64,000 nt of DNA from Winogradskyella flava (lineage in GTDB: Bacteria; Bacteroidota; Bacteroidia; Flavobacteriales; Flavobacteriaceae), in contig NZ_JACLCP010000006.1 in the NCBI RefSeq assembly GCF_014243395.1, positions 1-64,000 of the forward strand, written 5' to 3'. A model generated the notes under the pieces. It saw nothing but the letters and a program-made list of their open reading frames with translations, did no database searches and was not told the DNA's origin. A program made the position numbers and the translations under genes. Positions within the stretch are counted from its first letter, which is position 1. The number at the start of each line of letters is the position of its first letter. This document shows, in pieces, positions 37,987 through 45,996 of this stretch.

Positions 37987-39654
37987 ATGAAAAAAATCTT
38001 CACTTTAATTATATCTATAACCTTGTTTTTTTCTTGTGGATCTCAAGAAAAAGTGGCCATAGCTAAGACCTCGATAAATTCCACTCCACTTGATGAAAAG
38101 CCTAAGTTGGTTGTTGGTATTGTTGTAGACCAGATGCGTTATGATTACTTAACACGATTTGCATCTAAATTTGGTGAAGGTGGCTTCAAGCGTATGATTC
38201 GAGAGGGATTTAACTGTAAAAATAATCACTTTAATTATGTGCCGACCTATACAGGGCCAGGACATGCTTCTGTTTATACAGGAACAACTCCAAAATACCA
38301 TGGTATCATCTCTAACAACTGGTACGATAAAGACATCAAGGAAACTGTATATTGTGCGCAAGATGATTCTATTGCTTCGGTAGGTACTGAAAGTGATGCT
38401 GGTAAGATGTCACCTCACAGAATGTTAACCACGAGCTTTGCAGATGAAAACCGTTTATTCACACAAATGCGAGGTAAAAGTATTGGTGTAGCAATTAAGG
38501 ACAGAGGTGCTATATTACCAGCAGGTCATGCCGCAAATGCTGCCTATTGGTTCCATGGCAAGGATGAAGGTGTTTGGATAACAAGTACATTTTATACAAC
38601 AGCTCTACCGCAATGGGTAAAGGATTTTAATGATTCTGATACTGCTGAATCTTATTTTAAGGTTTGGAATACTTATCAACCTATTGAAAGTTATAAAGAA
38701 AGTGGAAGTGATCTCAACAATTTTGAACGTGGTTTTAAGGGAAAAGAAACAGCTACGTTCCCCTATGATTTGGAAGCGTTAAAATCTGAAAATGGTGGCT
38801 TTGACATTTTAAAGGCAACCGCTTATGGAAATAGTCTAACCGTGGATTTTGCCATAGCAGCACTAAAAGGAGAGTCTTTAGGTCAAGATAATGATACTGA
38901 TGTATTGGCTGTTAGTTTTTCAAGTACGGATTATGTAGGTCATAATTTTGGTGTGAACTCAAAGGAAATCCAAGACACCTATGTTAGACTAGATAGAGAT
39001 TTAGAGCGTTTATTTAACTATTTAGACGAGACAGTTGGTAAAGGAGCGTACACGGTTTTTTTAACAGCAGACCATGGTGCTGTGCATGTGCCTGCTTATT
39101 TACAATCTGTAAATATACCTTCTGGTTATTTAGATTATAATGATAGAAAGGAAAGATTTGTAACATTTTTAGAAAGTAACTACGGGAGCAAAGATGTTGT
39201 GGAAAACGTGAGTAATAACCAAATATTCTTTAATAAGGCTAAGCTGAAAGAACTAAATCTAAACATTCACGACGTTGAACAGGCCTTAGTAGATGAGCAG
39301 ATTAGTTATCCTAATATAGCCAAAGTTTATACGGCAACTACAATGAATAGTACTAATTACACCACTGGTATTGAGGCTTTATTACAAAATGGATTTAATC
39401 AGAAACGTTCTGGTGATGTCATTGTTGTAGATGATATTGCGCACATTGCTTATAGTAGAACAGGTTCTACACATGGTAGTGGATTAAATTATGATACGCA
39501 TGTACCATTATTGTTTTTTGGAGCTGGTATAAATCACGGAGAGACTTTTGATAAAACAGTGATTCCAGATATTGCGCCTACAATTTCTGCTTTGTTAGGG
39601 ATCAGTTTTCCTAACGGTTCTACAGGTAAACCTTTGGGTTTTGTTATAGATTAG
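37987..39654 (+). CDS. pafA: PafA-type alkaline phosphatase lipoprotein
   Basis: Periplasmic phosphomonoesterase of the alkaline phosphatase superfamily; PafA enzymes of Bacteroidota use a threonine nucleophile. VVGIVVDQMRYDYL supplies metal ligands, FNYVPTYTGPGHASVYTG carries the nucleophile region (Thr87 or Thr89) and FLTADHGAVHVPAY the second metal site. The 555-residue protein starts MKKIFTLIISITLFFSCG, a lipoprotein signal. I reject a longer TTG-initiated reading from 37963 because it puts eight polar residues before the signal. It ends in a hairpin shared with the small peptide gene on the other strand. Confidence 0.9.
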   Translation: MKKIFTLIISITLFFSCGSQEKVAIAKTSINSTPLDEKPKLVVGIVVDQMRYDYLTRFASKFGEGGFKRMIREGFNCKNNHFNYVPTYTGPGHASVYTGTTPKYHGIISNNWYDKDIKETVYCAQDDSIASVGTESDAGKMSPHRMLTTSFADENRLFTQMRGKSIGVAIKDRGAILPAGHAANAAYWFHGKDEGVWITSTFYTTALPQWVKDFNDSDTAESYFKVWNTYQPIESYKESGSDLNNFERGFKGKETATFPYDLEALKSENGGFDILKATAYGNSLTVDFAIAALKGESLGQDNDTDVLAVSFSSTDYVGHNFGVNSKEIQDTYVRLDRDLERLFNYLDETVGKGAYTVFLTADHGAVHVPAYLQSVNIPSGYLDYNDRKERFVTFLESNYGSKDVVENVSNNQIFFNKAKLKELNLNIHDVEQALVDEQISYPNIAKVYTATTMNSTNYTTGIEALLQNGFNQKRSGDVIVVDDIAHIAYSRTGSTHGSGLNYDTHVPLLFFGAGINHGETFDKTVIPDIAPTISALLGISFPNGSTGKPLGFVID

Positions 39655-39655
39655 T

Positions 39656-39690
39656 GAGCAAAGGACCTTATAAAGAAAGATCCTTTGCTT
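39656..39690. terminator. Hairpin between pafA and the first Cys-rich peptide gene
   Basis: Stem AGCAAAGGA/TCCTTTGCT (nine pairs) with a 17-base loop lies between two convergent genes. T-runs are weak, so termination strength is uncertain. Confidence 0.55.
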
Positions 39691-39695
39691 AATGT

Positions 39696-39887
39696 TTAAC
39701 AGTCAGGTAATAATTCTATTACCCAGCATCCTCCATCACTGTTTGAAGTGAAGTGAGGACAAGGTTGAGCATAATAGTGATCAGAACAAAAATCACCGAT
39801 TTTTTTAATTCTGTTGATATCACCTCCAAAAACTTGTTTTTGTTCAGTTCTGTTTAGTGCTTTTCCTAGATTTAATAAATTTTTCAT
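39696..39887 (-). CDS. Double-glycine leader peptide, Cys-rich core (4 Cys)
   Basis: Precursor of a secreted peptide, bacteriocin-like by design. The 63-residue product has a leader ending KALNRTEQKQVFGG (residues 9-22) and a 41-residue core with four cysteines (FCSDHYY, QPCPHF, GGCWVI and the final Cys). I start at the second ATG because the two sister genes begin there; the frame also allows an ATG at 39890. The leader differs from the sisters at two or three of 22 positions, while the cores do not align. It has its own copy of the upstream block and a 3' hairpin. Activity is unknown; it resembles GG-leader natural-product precursors of Bacteroidota. Confidence 0.8.
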   Translation of the reverse strand: MKNLLNLGKALNRTEQKQVFGGDINRIKKIGDFCSDHYYAQPCPHFTSNSDGGCWVIELLPDC

Positions 39888-39890
39888 CAT

Positions 39891-39969
39891 TAAAATATTT
39901 AAAAATTAAATTAACCTTGATCACTTAAAGACACTCAAGGGTTATGTCTATTCCTCGCGAGAAAATATC
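39891..39969 (-). repeat. Conserved upstream block, copy 1
   Basis: About 80 bases before peptide 1 that recur before peptides 2 and 3. It contains arms CCTTGA (39915-39920) and TCAAGG (39935-39940), the palindrome CTCGCGAG (39954-39961) and the constant stretch TTAAAGACAC. The arms change together between copies. Confidence 0.8.
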
Positions 39970-40075
39970 TTAGAAGCTAGATTGTATTATATTTTTTACC
40001 AATAATATTTGTATTAAAAGAGATGACACAAAATTTGCAATTCTTTATGCTATTTGGTCTTTTTTGGATCGGTTT

Positions 40076-40103
40076 AGAAAAAGACTGCCTTGATTGGCAG
40101 CCT
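40076..40103 (-). terminator. Terminator of peptide 2
   Basis: On the minus strand GGCTGCC/GGCAGTC (one G-T pair) with a six-base loop, followed by T5. Confidence 0.72.
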
Positions 40104-40127
40104 TAATCAATAAAATTAAAATGCTCA

Positions 40128-40373
40128 TTAATATTGACATGAACCTGAAACGCATGATCCTTGGTAATATCCATTTCCGGTACCGCCACAACCTACTTGC
40201 ATACAGTCTATTGGCTCATATCCTGCGGGAAGACCAAAACCAGAGCAGTCAGAATTAGTTTGACATTCGCACTGTTCTCCACAATCTTTTGTTAGTCTTG
40301 CTCCACCTCCTCCAAAAACTTGTTTTTGTTCAGCTTTGTTTAAGGCCTTTCCTAGATTCAATAAATTTTTCAT
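40128..40373 (-). CDS. Double-glycine leader peptide, Cys-rich core (8 Cys)
   Basis: The 81-residue product has a leader ending KALNKAEQKQVFGG, differing from peptide 3 at one of 22 residues and from peptide 1 at two. Its 59-residue core has eight cysteines (KDCGEQCECQTNSDC, PIDCMQVGC, GSCVSGSCQY) and is rich in Gly and Ser. An even cysteine count fits four disulfides. The conserved upstream block precedes it and a hairpin-plus-T terminator follows, so it is a self-contained cassette. No transporter is adjacent. Confidence 0.83.
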   Translation of the reverse strand: MKNLLNLGKALNKAEQKQVFGGGGARLTKDCGEQCECQTNSDCSGFGLPAGYEPIDCMQVGCGGTGNGYYQGSCVSGSCQY

Positions 40374-40455
40374 AATTAAAATATTTAAAAATTAAATTAA
40401 CCTTGGTCATTTAAAGACACCCAAGGGTTATGTCTATTCCTCGCGAGAGAATATT
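40374..40455 (-). repeat. Conserved upstream block, copy 2
   Basis: Closely matches copy 1. Arms CCTTGG (40401-40406) and CCAAGG (40421-40426) carry a compensating G-C change relative to copy 1. GACA (40416-40419) and TGTC (40431-40434) form a second, overlapping pair. CTCGCGAG lies at 40440-40447. Confidence 0.8.
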
Positions 40456-40512
40456 TTATGATAGATTCACTTTTTGATTGTGTTCATTAAGAATAGCTTT
40501 TTAACGATTCTG

Positions 40513-40544
40513 AATAGGCCGCCTCTAATTAGAGACGACCTATT
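40513..40544 (-). terminator. Strong hairpin after peptide 3
   Basis: A 14-pair stem on the minus strand (AATAGGTCGTCTCT with AGAGGCGGCCTATT, two wobble pairs) around AATT. No T-run follows, so it may protect the 3' end rather than terminate. Confidence 0.6.
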
Positions 40545-40567
40545 ATAAATATTTGTTAATTCAAAAA

Positions 40568-40792
40568 TTAACAAACCATAACCCAATGGCCACAGCCATC
40601 ATATGGTCCACAAGCGTTAAAGTCCCCAGAATCACAAGGAGAGCCATTTGCACACACGTCATGATGTTCATATGAGCAACCGCTGCCAGATCCTTCATTG
40701 CTGGCATGAGTAATGTAAGCTTTGCCACCACCAAAAACTTGTTTTTGTTCAGCTTTGTCTAAAGCCTTTCCTAAATTCAATAAATTTTTCAT
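40568..40792 (-). CDS. Double-glycine leader peptide, Cys-rich core (6 Cys)
   Basis: The 74-residue product has a leader ending KALDKAEQKQVFGG. Its 52-residue core has six cysteines (GSGCSYEHHDVC, NGSPCDSG, NACGPYDGCGHW and the C-terminal Cys). The core shares no alignable sequence with the other two peptides. It is closest to the VKOR-thioredoxin gene, which ends 119 bases upstream on the same strand. It carries a diverged copy of the upstream block and a strong 3' hairpin. Probable secreted, disulfide-bonded peptide; activity unknown. Confidence 0.83.
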   Translation of the reverse strand: MKNLLNLGKALDKAEQKQVFGGGKAYITHASNEGSGSGCSYEHHDVCANGSPCDSGDFNACGPYDGCGHWVMVC

Positions 40793-40875
40793 AATTAATT
40801 ATTTATAAAAATTAAATTAGCCGTGAACATTTAAAGACACTCACAGTTTGTGTCTATTCTTCGCGAGAGAATATT
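40793..40875 (-). repeat. Conserved upstream block, copy 3
   Basis: The most diverged copy. The inner arms become GTGA (40823-40826) and TCAC (40841-40844), still complementary, while TTAAAGACAC and TCGCGA (40861-40866) stay fixed. Confidence 0.75.
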
Positions 40876-40910
40876 GTTCAATGCAAAGTCCTTTTTTAAG
40901 GGCTTTGTTG

Positions 40911-42533
40911 TTATGCCTTTTCAGCTTTTATAAAAGGGATATGTGGGTTGTTTACTTCAGAAAGCTCTTCTAAATTTTCTATGAAGTAAATAAGATCATT
41001 ACGGTCAAACATTTTGGGATAAGATTTACCGTTGATTAGAATCTCTGGAGTAAAATTGATACTATTATCGCTACACCAATTAAATTGATCTCTAAGTATG
41101 GGCAGGTAATTATTTGGTTGAGAACATTCGTTCCATTTTTTTAGCCATTCACTCGGAGAAGAGTCCCCGTAGATATCGTGCATGGCATCTAGGCAAGTTT
41201 CAATATTTTCTATATGATATATTTCTAAAAGTCGAGCTGCAATTTTTACAGCTGTGTTTTCTGGGTGTTCAGGATTGATATTAAATCGTATAGTAAGTTT
41301 AGTTAATTGAGGATAGTTACTGAGAATCTGTTCTATAGTTTTGTGAACGGGTTTACAGTGTCCGCATAAAGGATTGGTTATTATTACAATATTTAGGTTA
41401 CTGTTAGAATTGCCATAAATCATTTCTTTCTTGGATGCTACATACGTACTGATTGTTTTGTTTATGTCTAATTGGTTACTGAATAAATCAAAGTTTCTTT
41501 TAAACTTATAGTAATCAACTTTGGTTTTCTTGAGTGTTTTATTGTCTTTGAAAAATCTTGAGGCCAATAGCCATAGTACGCTTACAAAAGAAAAAGAAAG
41601 TACAACGATCAGTGTACTTTCTAAATTATATATTGGCTCGAAATTTAATAGTGCAATACAAGCTTGACACCACATAACTGCTACAATGCTTAGGCAGAGA
41701 AAGCACCATTTTTTTATAACTAGGGACTGGAAGTAAATAGAATAAATGGTTGTCGGTAATGCCATTAGACTTATTAGTTTAGGAATAAAGATTGCTTTGC
41801 TACTTAATGACAAAAAAGAAATGGCTAAAGCAAGGCCTGTGAAGTATGTGATACTGAGATCGCTAAGCTTCAAATTTTTGTAGACTGTTGAAGCTTTAGA
41901 GTTAAGAACGGCATTACAGCTCTTTTTTTCACTTGGATTAGAACAAAACGCATCTACAAGAATATTGCTTTCTCCTTGTTCTTGCTTGAAAACACTTATG
42001 GATATATAGATTCCTATTATGGATAGACATAAGAAACCAAGGTCAATTGTACTTGGTTTAGAAAGTATCAGCATCAAAGCGAACGCAATGAGAGTTGTTA
42101 AGACCAAACCTTTGAGTAGATTCGGATTTAATAGGGATTCACTAGACATTGTTGTAGTCGTATCTTTTTCTACAGCCAATAATATGCCGGTAAACTGATT
42201 TAAAAACTCGAATTCGGATAGTGTCTTCTTTTGTGTCTCGCTAAGTGTTATTTTGCAACCATTTTTGATCTTAGTAATAACAACAAACTGTTTTTGGGAA
42301 TCAATTTCCAGTTGTGCTAAAAATGTAGTTGGTAGCTGATTGAATGTATCAATAGTTTTAGGAACATCTAAAGCTAAGTTTTCAATATTGAAGTGGTCTA
42401 GGACTCCAGTTACTGCATGTAAGCTTGGATATGTTGGATGGCTTTGAATTTGAAAATCCAATTCATCAAAATCTACAGTTATTTTATTTGCTTTTAGTAA
42501 TTGCTGTACAAGAAAACTTAGTGGATTTTTCAC
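40911..42533 (-). CDS. C39-like / VKOR / thioredoxin fusion membrane protein
   Basis: Probable disulfide-forming enzyme for the Cys-rich peptides. Residues about 1-130 resemble a C39 peptidase fold (HPTYPSLHAVTGVLDHFNIE, QFVVITKI) but lack the catalytic Cys, and Gln stands where the catalytic His should be; it may only bind GG leaders. Then come four or five membrane helices of a VKOR domain (about 150-310) with loop cysteines FCSNPSEKKSC and active-site WCFLC (Cys277, Cys280). A thioredoxin domain follows with CGHC (Cys390, Cys393). The start is GTG at 42533. The TTGTTACCCA motif lies about 50 bases upstream. The peptide-enzyme link is inferred from position and chemistry. Confidence 0.85.
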   Translation of the reverse strand: MKNPLSFLVQQLLKANKITVDFDELDFQIQSHPTYPSLHAVTGVLDHFNIENLALDVPKTIDTFNQLPTTFLAQLEIDSQKQFVVITKIKNGCKITLSETQKKTLSEFEFLNQFTGILLAVEKDTTTTMSSESLLNPNLLKGLVLTTLIAFALMLILSKPSTIDLGFLCLSIIGIYISISVFKQEQGESNILVDAFCSNPSEKKSCNAVLNSKASTVYKNLKLSDLSITYFTGLALAISFLSLSSKAIFIPKLISLMALPTTIYSIYFQSLVIKKWCFLCLSIVAVMWCQACIALLNFEPIYNLESTLIVVLSFSFVSVLWLLASRFFKDNKTLKKTKVDYYKFKRNFDLFSNQLDINKTISTYVASKKEMIYGNSNSNLNIVIITNPLCGHCKPVHKTIEQILSNYPQLTKLTIRFNINPEHPENTAVKIAARLLEIYHIENIETCLDAMHDIYGDSSPSEWLKKWNECSQPNNYLPILRDQFNWCSDNSINFTPEILINGKSYPKMFDRNDLIYFIENLEELSEVNNPHIPFIKAEKA

Positions 42534-42578
42534 GGTAAAGAAATTTTTAGTTTTCCTTACTGTTCCTTAATTAAAGTT

Positions 42579-42588
42579 TTGTTACCCA
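42579..42588. promoter_or_regulatory. Shared motif TTGTTACCCA, copy 1
   Basis: On the minus strand TGGGTAACAA, 46-55 bases upstream of the GTG start of the VKOR gene. The same ten bases recur at 45976 and 49532. Confidence 0.55.
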
Positions 42589-42695
42589 TTTTTTTAAAAA
42601 ATGTAATTAAATAAAAATCATATATGCAATAAAAAACAACGAATGAACATATTCTTAAAAAGTTAATATAATTAATCATTAAGCAAGTTCCTTAA

Positions 42696-42735
42696 AAGAA
42701 AACCTCTTGAGTATATTAATTCAAGAGGCTTTTTC
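42696..42735 (-). terminator. Terminator of the T9SS alpha/beta hydrolase gene
   Basis: Minus-strand stem CCTCTTGA/TCAAGAGG with a ten-base loop, followed by TTTTCTTTT. It separates the hydrolase transcript from the VKOR gene. Confidence 0.8.
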
Positions 42736-42751
42736 ATTATGTCAAATGATT

Positions 42752-45700
42752 TTATTTATCAAGAATTACTTGATGGATTTCTTCAATTTTATCGTGTATT
42801 ATTTTTATAAAGTATTTACCATTTGGAAATCTAGATAGGTTTAAATTATATTTTCCATCCAATTGATTTCTATTGTCTTTTTGGGTTTTTAACAAATTGC
42901 CGCTAAAGTCGTAAAACTCCATAGTAACCATGGTATTTGAATTTTTACCTTTATCATTGTTTTCATCCTGAGAAGTTATATTAAGATTAGACTGTCTTTC
43001 TTCGGTTTCTATAATTTCTAATATATCACTTCTAACCGGATTTTGAGCAACTCTAAAGTTGGTAAAACCACCATCGTCTGAGCAATTTGTGAATTGAATT
43101 ACTAAGAACGTAGGCACACTCCATCCGCAATTGCCCCTTGCTCTAACCGTCACAATACCTGAGGTAGGTCTATAACTAAAAAATTGCGCCCGATTATTAG
43201 TTGCTAACATATTAAAATCTCCTGATACTATATTCCAGTCCCATTCCAAGGCACTTGATGGTGTTGTGAAATTAATATTACCATAATGGTCTGTGCAGAA
43301 AGAAAATGTAGCTTCCTGTTCTCCATCTTCGCCATAAATAATAGGACGTTGTGCTCCTAAACTAAGATCTTTAATAATTTCTATACCATTATTAAAGGTT
43401 GCTTTGATCCAACCTACACTACTAAGATTAGTAGCTTTCACTGTTATGGTTGTTCCTGTGTTATCTAGCATTTGTAAACTATTAGACACTTCCCAGTTAA
43501 CAACATCGCCAGGGACTTTACATTCATCAAAACTATAGGTTTCTACTTCAAAGTAACATAAAGAACTACTACCAGATAATCTTCTAGCATCAAAAGGGAA
43601 ATGTGGGTCTTGTGGATTCTCTGCTAATTCTTCTAAAAGCCAATCTTTACTTGCCTTTGTAAAAGAGGTATGTCTTTCATTTCTACTAGGGCCAAAATAA
43701 CTATCAAAAGGAATCTCATTGTCACAAAGTAAGTTTCTATTAAGACTATTTCCCCAATTAAAATCACTGTTATAAAAACCTAATGCGCTCACTGTAGGTA
43801 TAAATGAATGTATCTTTTTATTTGTTCTAGATTCAAAATGATCACCATGAATACCAAGTAGGGCAAATCCATAAGCTCCTAAGACATTTCCGAAGCTAAT
43901 ACCATTATTAAAACCAAATATGTCAGGGTTGTCTCCCATCACTGCTGCGTGTATTTGATCTTCGCTATTGTAGTAGCCTCCAGGAACATTATCCATGCTT
44001 CCGTTAGGATTAATATTTGTATAACTGGCTGTTCTAAGAGGTTTAAATAATCGCCACAGTCTAGCTAATTGTTGATGCTGCCCACTTTTAGGCATATATT
44101 TAGTATTCATCTCGGCAATTTTAGTATCCCACCATAATTGATCGGCAAATCCATGAATCCTAAAGTCTTCCGTCCCTTCCCTGCCTAAATTTATTCCATT
44201 GAGTGATCCATTGACAATAGCAATTTTTCTTAAATTTTGCGGATATCCATTAGAACCTGGTAAACCATTTGAAAACAACCTGCTGTAATATTCTTGATAC
44301 ACCGGTGAACCTCCGTTTTGATAATCTGAGCTATGTCCAGATTTGTGTTGTTCAATTAATTGTTGATTTGCTGCAGTTGATTTAAGTTGGTCATAGTAAA
44401 AGTCTTGAGCGGCAACACTATCTCCAAAAACATCCAATAAATTTATCATAGATTGTATTCCAAGAGGGATGTTTGCTCCCAAATGAGGACTATCAACACT
44501 CACCCACAAACGTGTGTTATGGTCTATATTATATTTCTCCATGTAAGCTAGAGCGTATCTACTAATTTGACCTCCCATACTAGGGCCGACAATAACCAAT
44601 TCTTCATCACTATTATTGTCTTCTAATTTTCCATTAAGATAGTTATATAGTGCTATGTGATTCATTGCATTACGTTCAATATAGTCTGCACCACCATCAA
44701 TTGTTACTCCATTTCTTTCATAAGTAGGATGATTTACTAAAACTACATCGTAACCAAGGTTTCTTAAGGTAGGAATTAGTGGCTGACCGTTATCATATAC
44801 CATGAACTCTTCTATTGAAAAATGCATGTCATTTGGAAGATCTGAATCACTATCTTGTATTTTACGTTTGTCCCCAGGGTCAAAACCATCAATAATTACA
44901 ATAGGTTTTAATAAAGTTGGTTGTGTGTTTCCATTGTTGGTATGGTAGAAAATGCGAAAATCAATCTCTCCGCATATTGGAGCAGACTCGTCATAGCCTT
45001 GAAACGGAATTGTACAAGTAAATTCTTCGACATTTTCAATTAATGGATCATTTCTTAATTGTTGATATTGATTTTTTAATTTAACATGAAGCTTTCCGTA
45101 GGTTGTTTTTTTTGTTCCATTTGTATATGTAACTACGAACTTTAATGTTTTATATCCAGTTTCATCGTAAGAAATTTTTAGAGATTTTCTCTGATAATTT
45201 CCATTCTCATAAATTAAATAATCTTGATTTGTACCAAAGTTTGCTGAAATTGATTTGATTTCGTCAACATTATCTTCGAACCATAAATTTGAATCGAATG
45301 TATAAGTCAGTTCATTTCCATGAGCAAAGTCTAATAATGGAGAGATTACTAAAATGTCGTGCTCTAAAAATGCTGGGTTATCATTTCTTCTAGTAAAAGT
45401 ATTATTTTCAAAATGTAAAGCACCTTTTGATTCATCTACCGGATTATAATTTATACTGTTCAGTTTAGCAGATATTACACCAATATTTACAGTTGTTAAA
45501 TCTTCACTTTTTTTGTAGAATTTACGTGCATTTTTATATGACATAAACTTATTTTTATTTGAAGATTTATAGAGTTCTTGAAGTGCTTGCTCAAAATAGC
45601 TTAATACAGCTATGTTTTTATCTTCAGAATTGAAACTGGTTAAATTAGAAATAGGCGTGGTGCGTTCATATAAGAACGATGATGTAAGATGGGTTTTGTC

Positions 45701-45811
45701 AATATTTACTAACATACTATCTATGTTAGGTTCTTGTAGTTCATCTTTTGTCTGGCTATAGCCAAAACAAATAGAAGATATGATTGTGAATAGAGTCAGA
45801 AAATTTCTCAT
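42752..45811 (-). CDS. Secreted alpha/beta hydrolase with T9SS sorting domain
   Basis: Probable lipase- or esterase-like surface enzyme. The 1019-residue protein has a signal peptide (ending CFGYSQ) and an unrecognised N-terminal region (about 20-290). The alpha/beta hydrolase core has KPIVIIDGFDPGD, the nucleophile motif VGPSMGGQISRYALAYMEKY (GxSxG-like, Ser in GPSMGG), VSVDSPHLGANIP and a candidate catalytic His in GIHGDHFESR. Ig-like regions and a type-A sorting domain (FYDFSGNLLKT...LSRFPNGKYFIKI) follow. Substrate is unknown. It lies between the CHAT gene and the VKOR gene on the same strand, with a copy of the shared motif about 165 bases upstream. Confidence 0.8.
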   Translation of the reverse strand: MRNFLTLFTIISSICFGYSQTKDELQEPNIDSMLVNIDKTHLTSSFLYERTTPISNLTSFNSEDKNIAVLSYFEQALQELYKSSNKNKFMSYKNARKFYKKSEDLTTVNIGVISAKLNSINYNPVDESKGALHFENNTFTRRNDNPAFLEHDILVISPLLDFAHGNELTYTFDSNLWFEDNVDEIKSISANFGTNQDYLIYENGNYQRKSLKISYDETGYKTLKFVVTYTNGTKKTTYGKLHVKLKNQYQQLRNDPLIENVEEFTCTIPFQGYDESAPICGEIDFRIFYHTNNGNTQPTLLKPIVIIDGFDPGDKRKIQDSDSDLPNDMHFSIEEFMVYDNGQPLIPTLRNLGYDVVLVNHPTYERNGVTIDGGADYIERNAMNHIALYNYLNGKLEDNNSDEELVIVGPSMGGQISRYALAYMEKYNIDHNTRLWVSVDSPHLGANIPLGIQSMINLLDVFGDSVAAQDFYYDQLKSTAANQQLIEQHKSGHSSDYQNGGSPVYQEYYSRLFSNGLPGSNGYPQNLRKIAIVNGSLNGINLGREGTEDFRIHGFADQLWWDTKIAEMNTKYMPKSGQHQQLARLWRLFKPLRTASYTNINPNGSMDNVPGGYYNSEDQIHAAVMGDNPDIFGFNNGISFGNVLGAYGFALLGIHGDHFESRTNKKIHSFIPTVSALGFYNSDFNWGNSLNRNLLCDNEIPFDSYFGPSRNERHTSFTKASKDWLLEELAENPQDPHFPFDARRLSGSSSLCYFEVETYSFDECKVPGDVVNWEVSNSLQMLDNTGTTITVKATNLSSVGWIKATFNNGIEIIKDLSLGAQRPIIYGEDGEQEATFSFCTDHYGNINFTTPSSALEWDWNIVSGDFNMLATNNRAQFFSYRPTSGIVTVRARGNCGWSVPTFLVIQFTNCSDDGGFTNFRVAQNPVRSDILEIIETEERQSNLNITSQDENNDKGKNSNTMVTMEFYDFSGNLLKTQKDNRNQLDGKYNLNLSRFPNGKYFIKIIHDKIEEIHQVILDK

Positions 45812-45975
45812 TATTGAATGTCTTTATGATTGTTATATTTTTTGTCTGATTTTAGTTGAAACAATCACATTAAGGAAATTCTCTTTCTTTAATTAATGGA
45901 TTTTTTATATTACAGAATATGTATTTCACAGAAATAGAGATTAATTATTTCTCTACTGTGCACAACACCTAATTT

Positions 45976-45985
45976 TTGTTACCCA
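45976..45985. promoter_or_regulatory. Shared motif TTGTTACCCA, copy 2
   Basis: Lies just after the CHAT stop codon and 165-174 bases before the hydrolase start. Like copy 3 it continues with AT (TTGTTACCCAAT). Confidence 0.5.
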
Positions 45986-45996
45986 ATAATTTTTAG

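Noticed and set aside
39891-40875. Three regularly spaced repeats resembling a CRISPR array
   Set aside because: The spacers are full genes of unequal length and the repeats are upstream regions of paralogous genes; no cas genes are present.
40881-40907. Terminator after the VKOR gene
   Set aside because: The stem AAAGCCCTT/AAGGACTTT has an internal mismatch and only a short T-tail; too weak to list as a feature.
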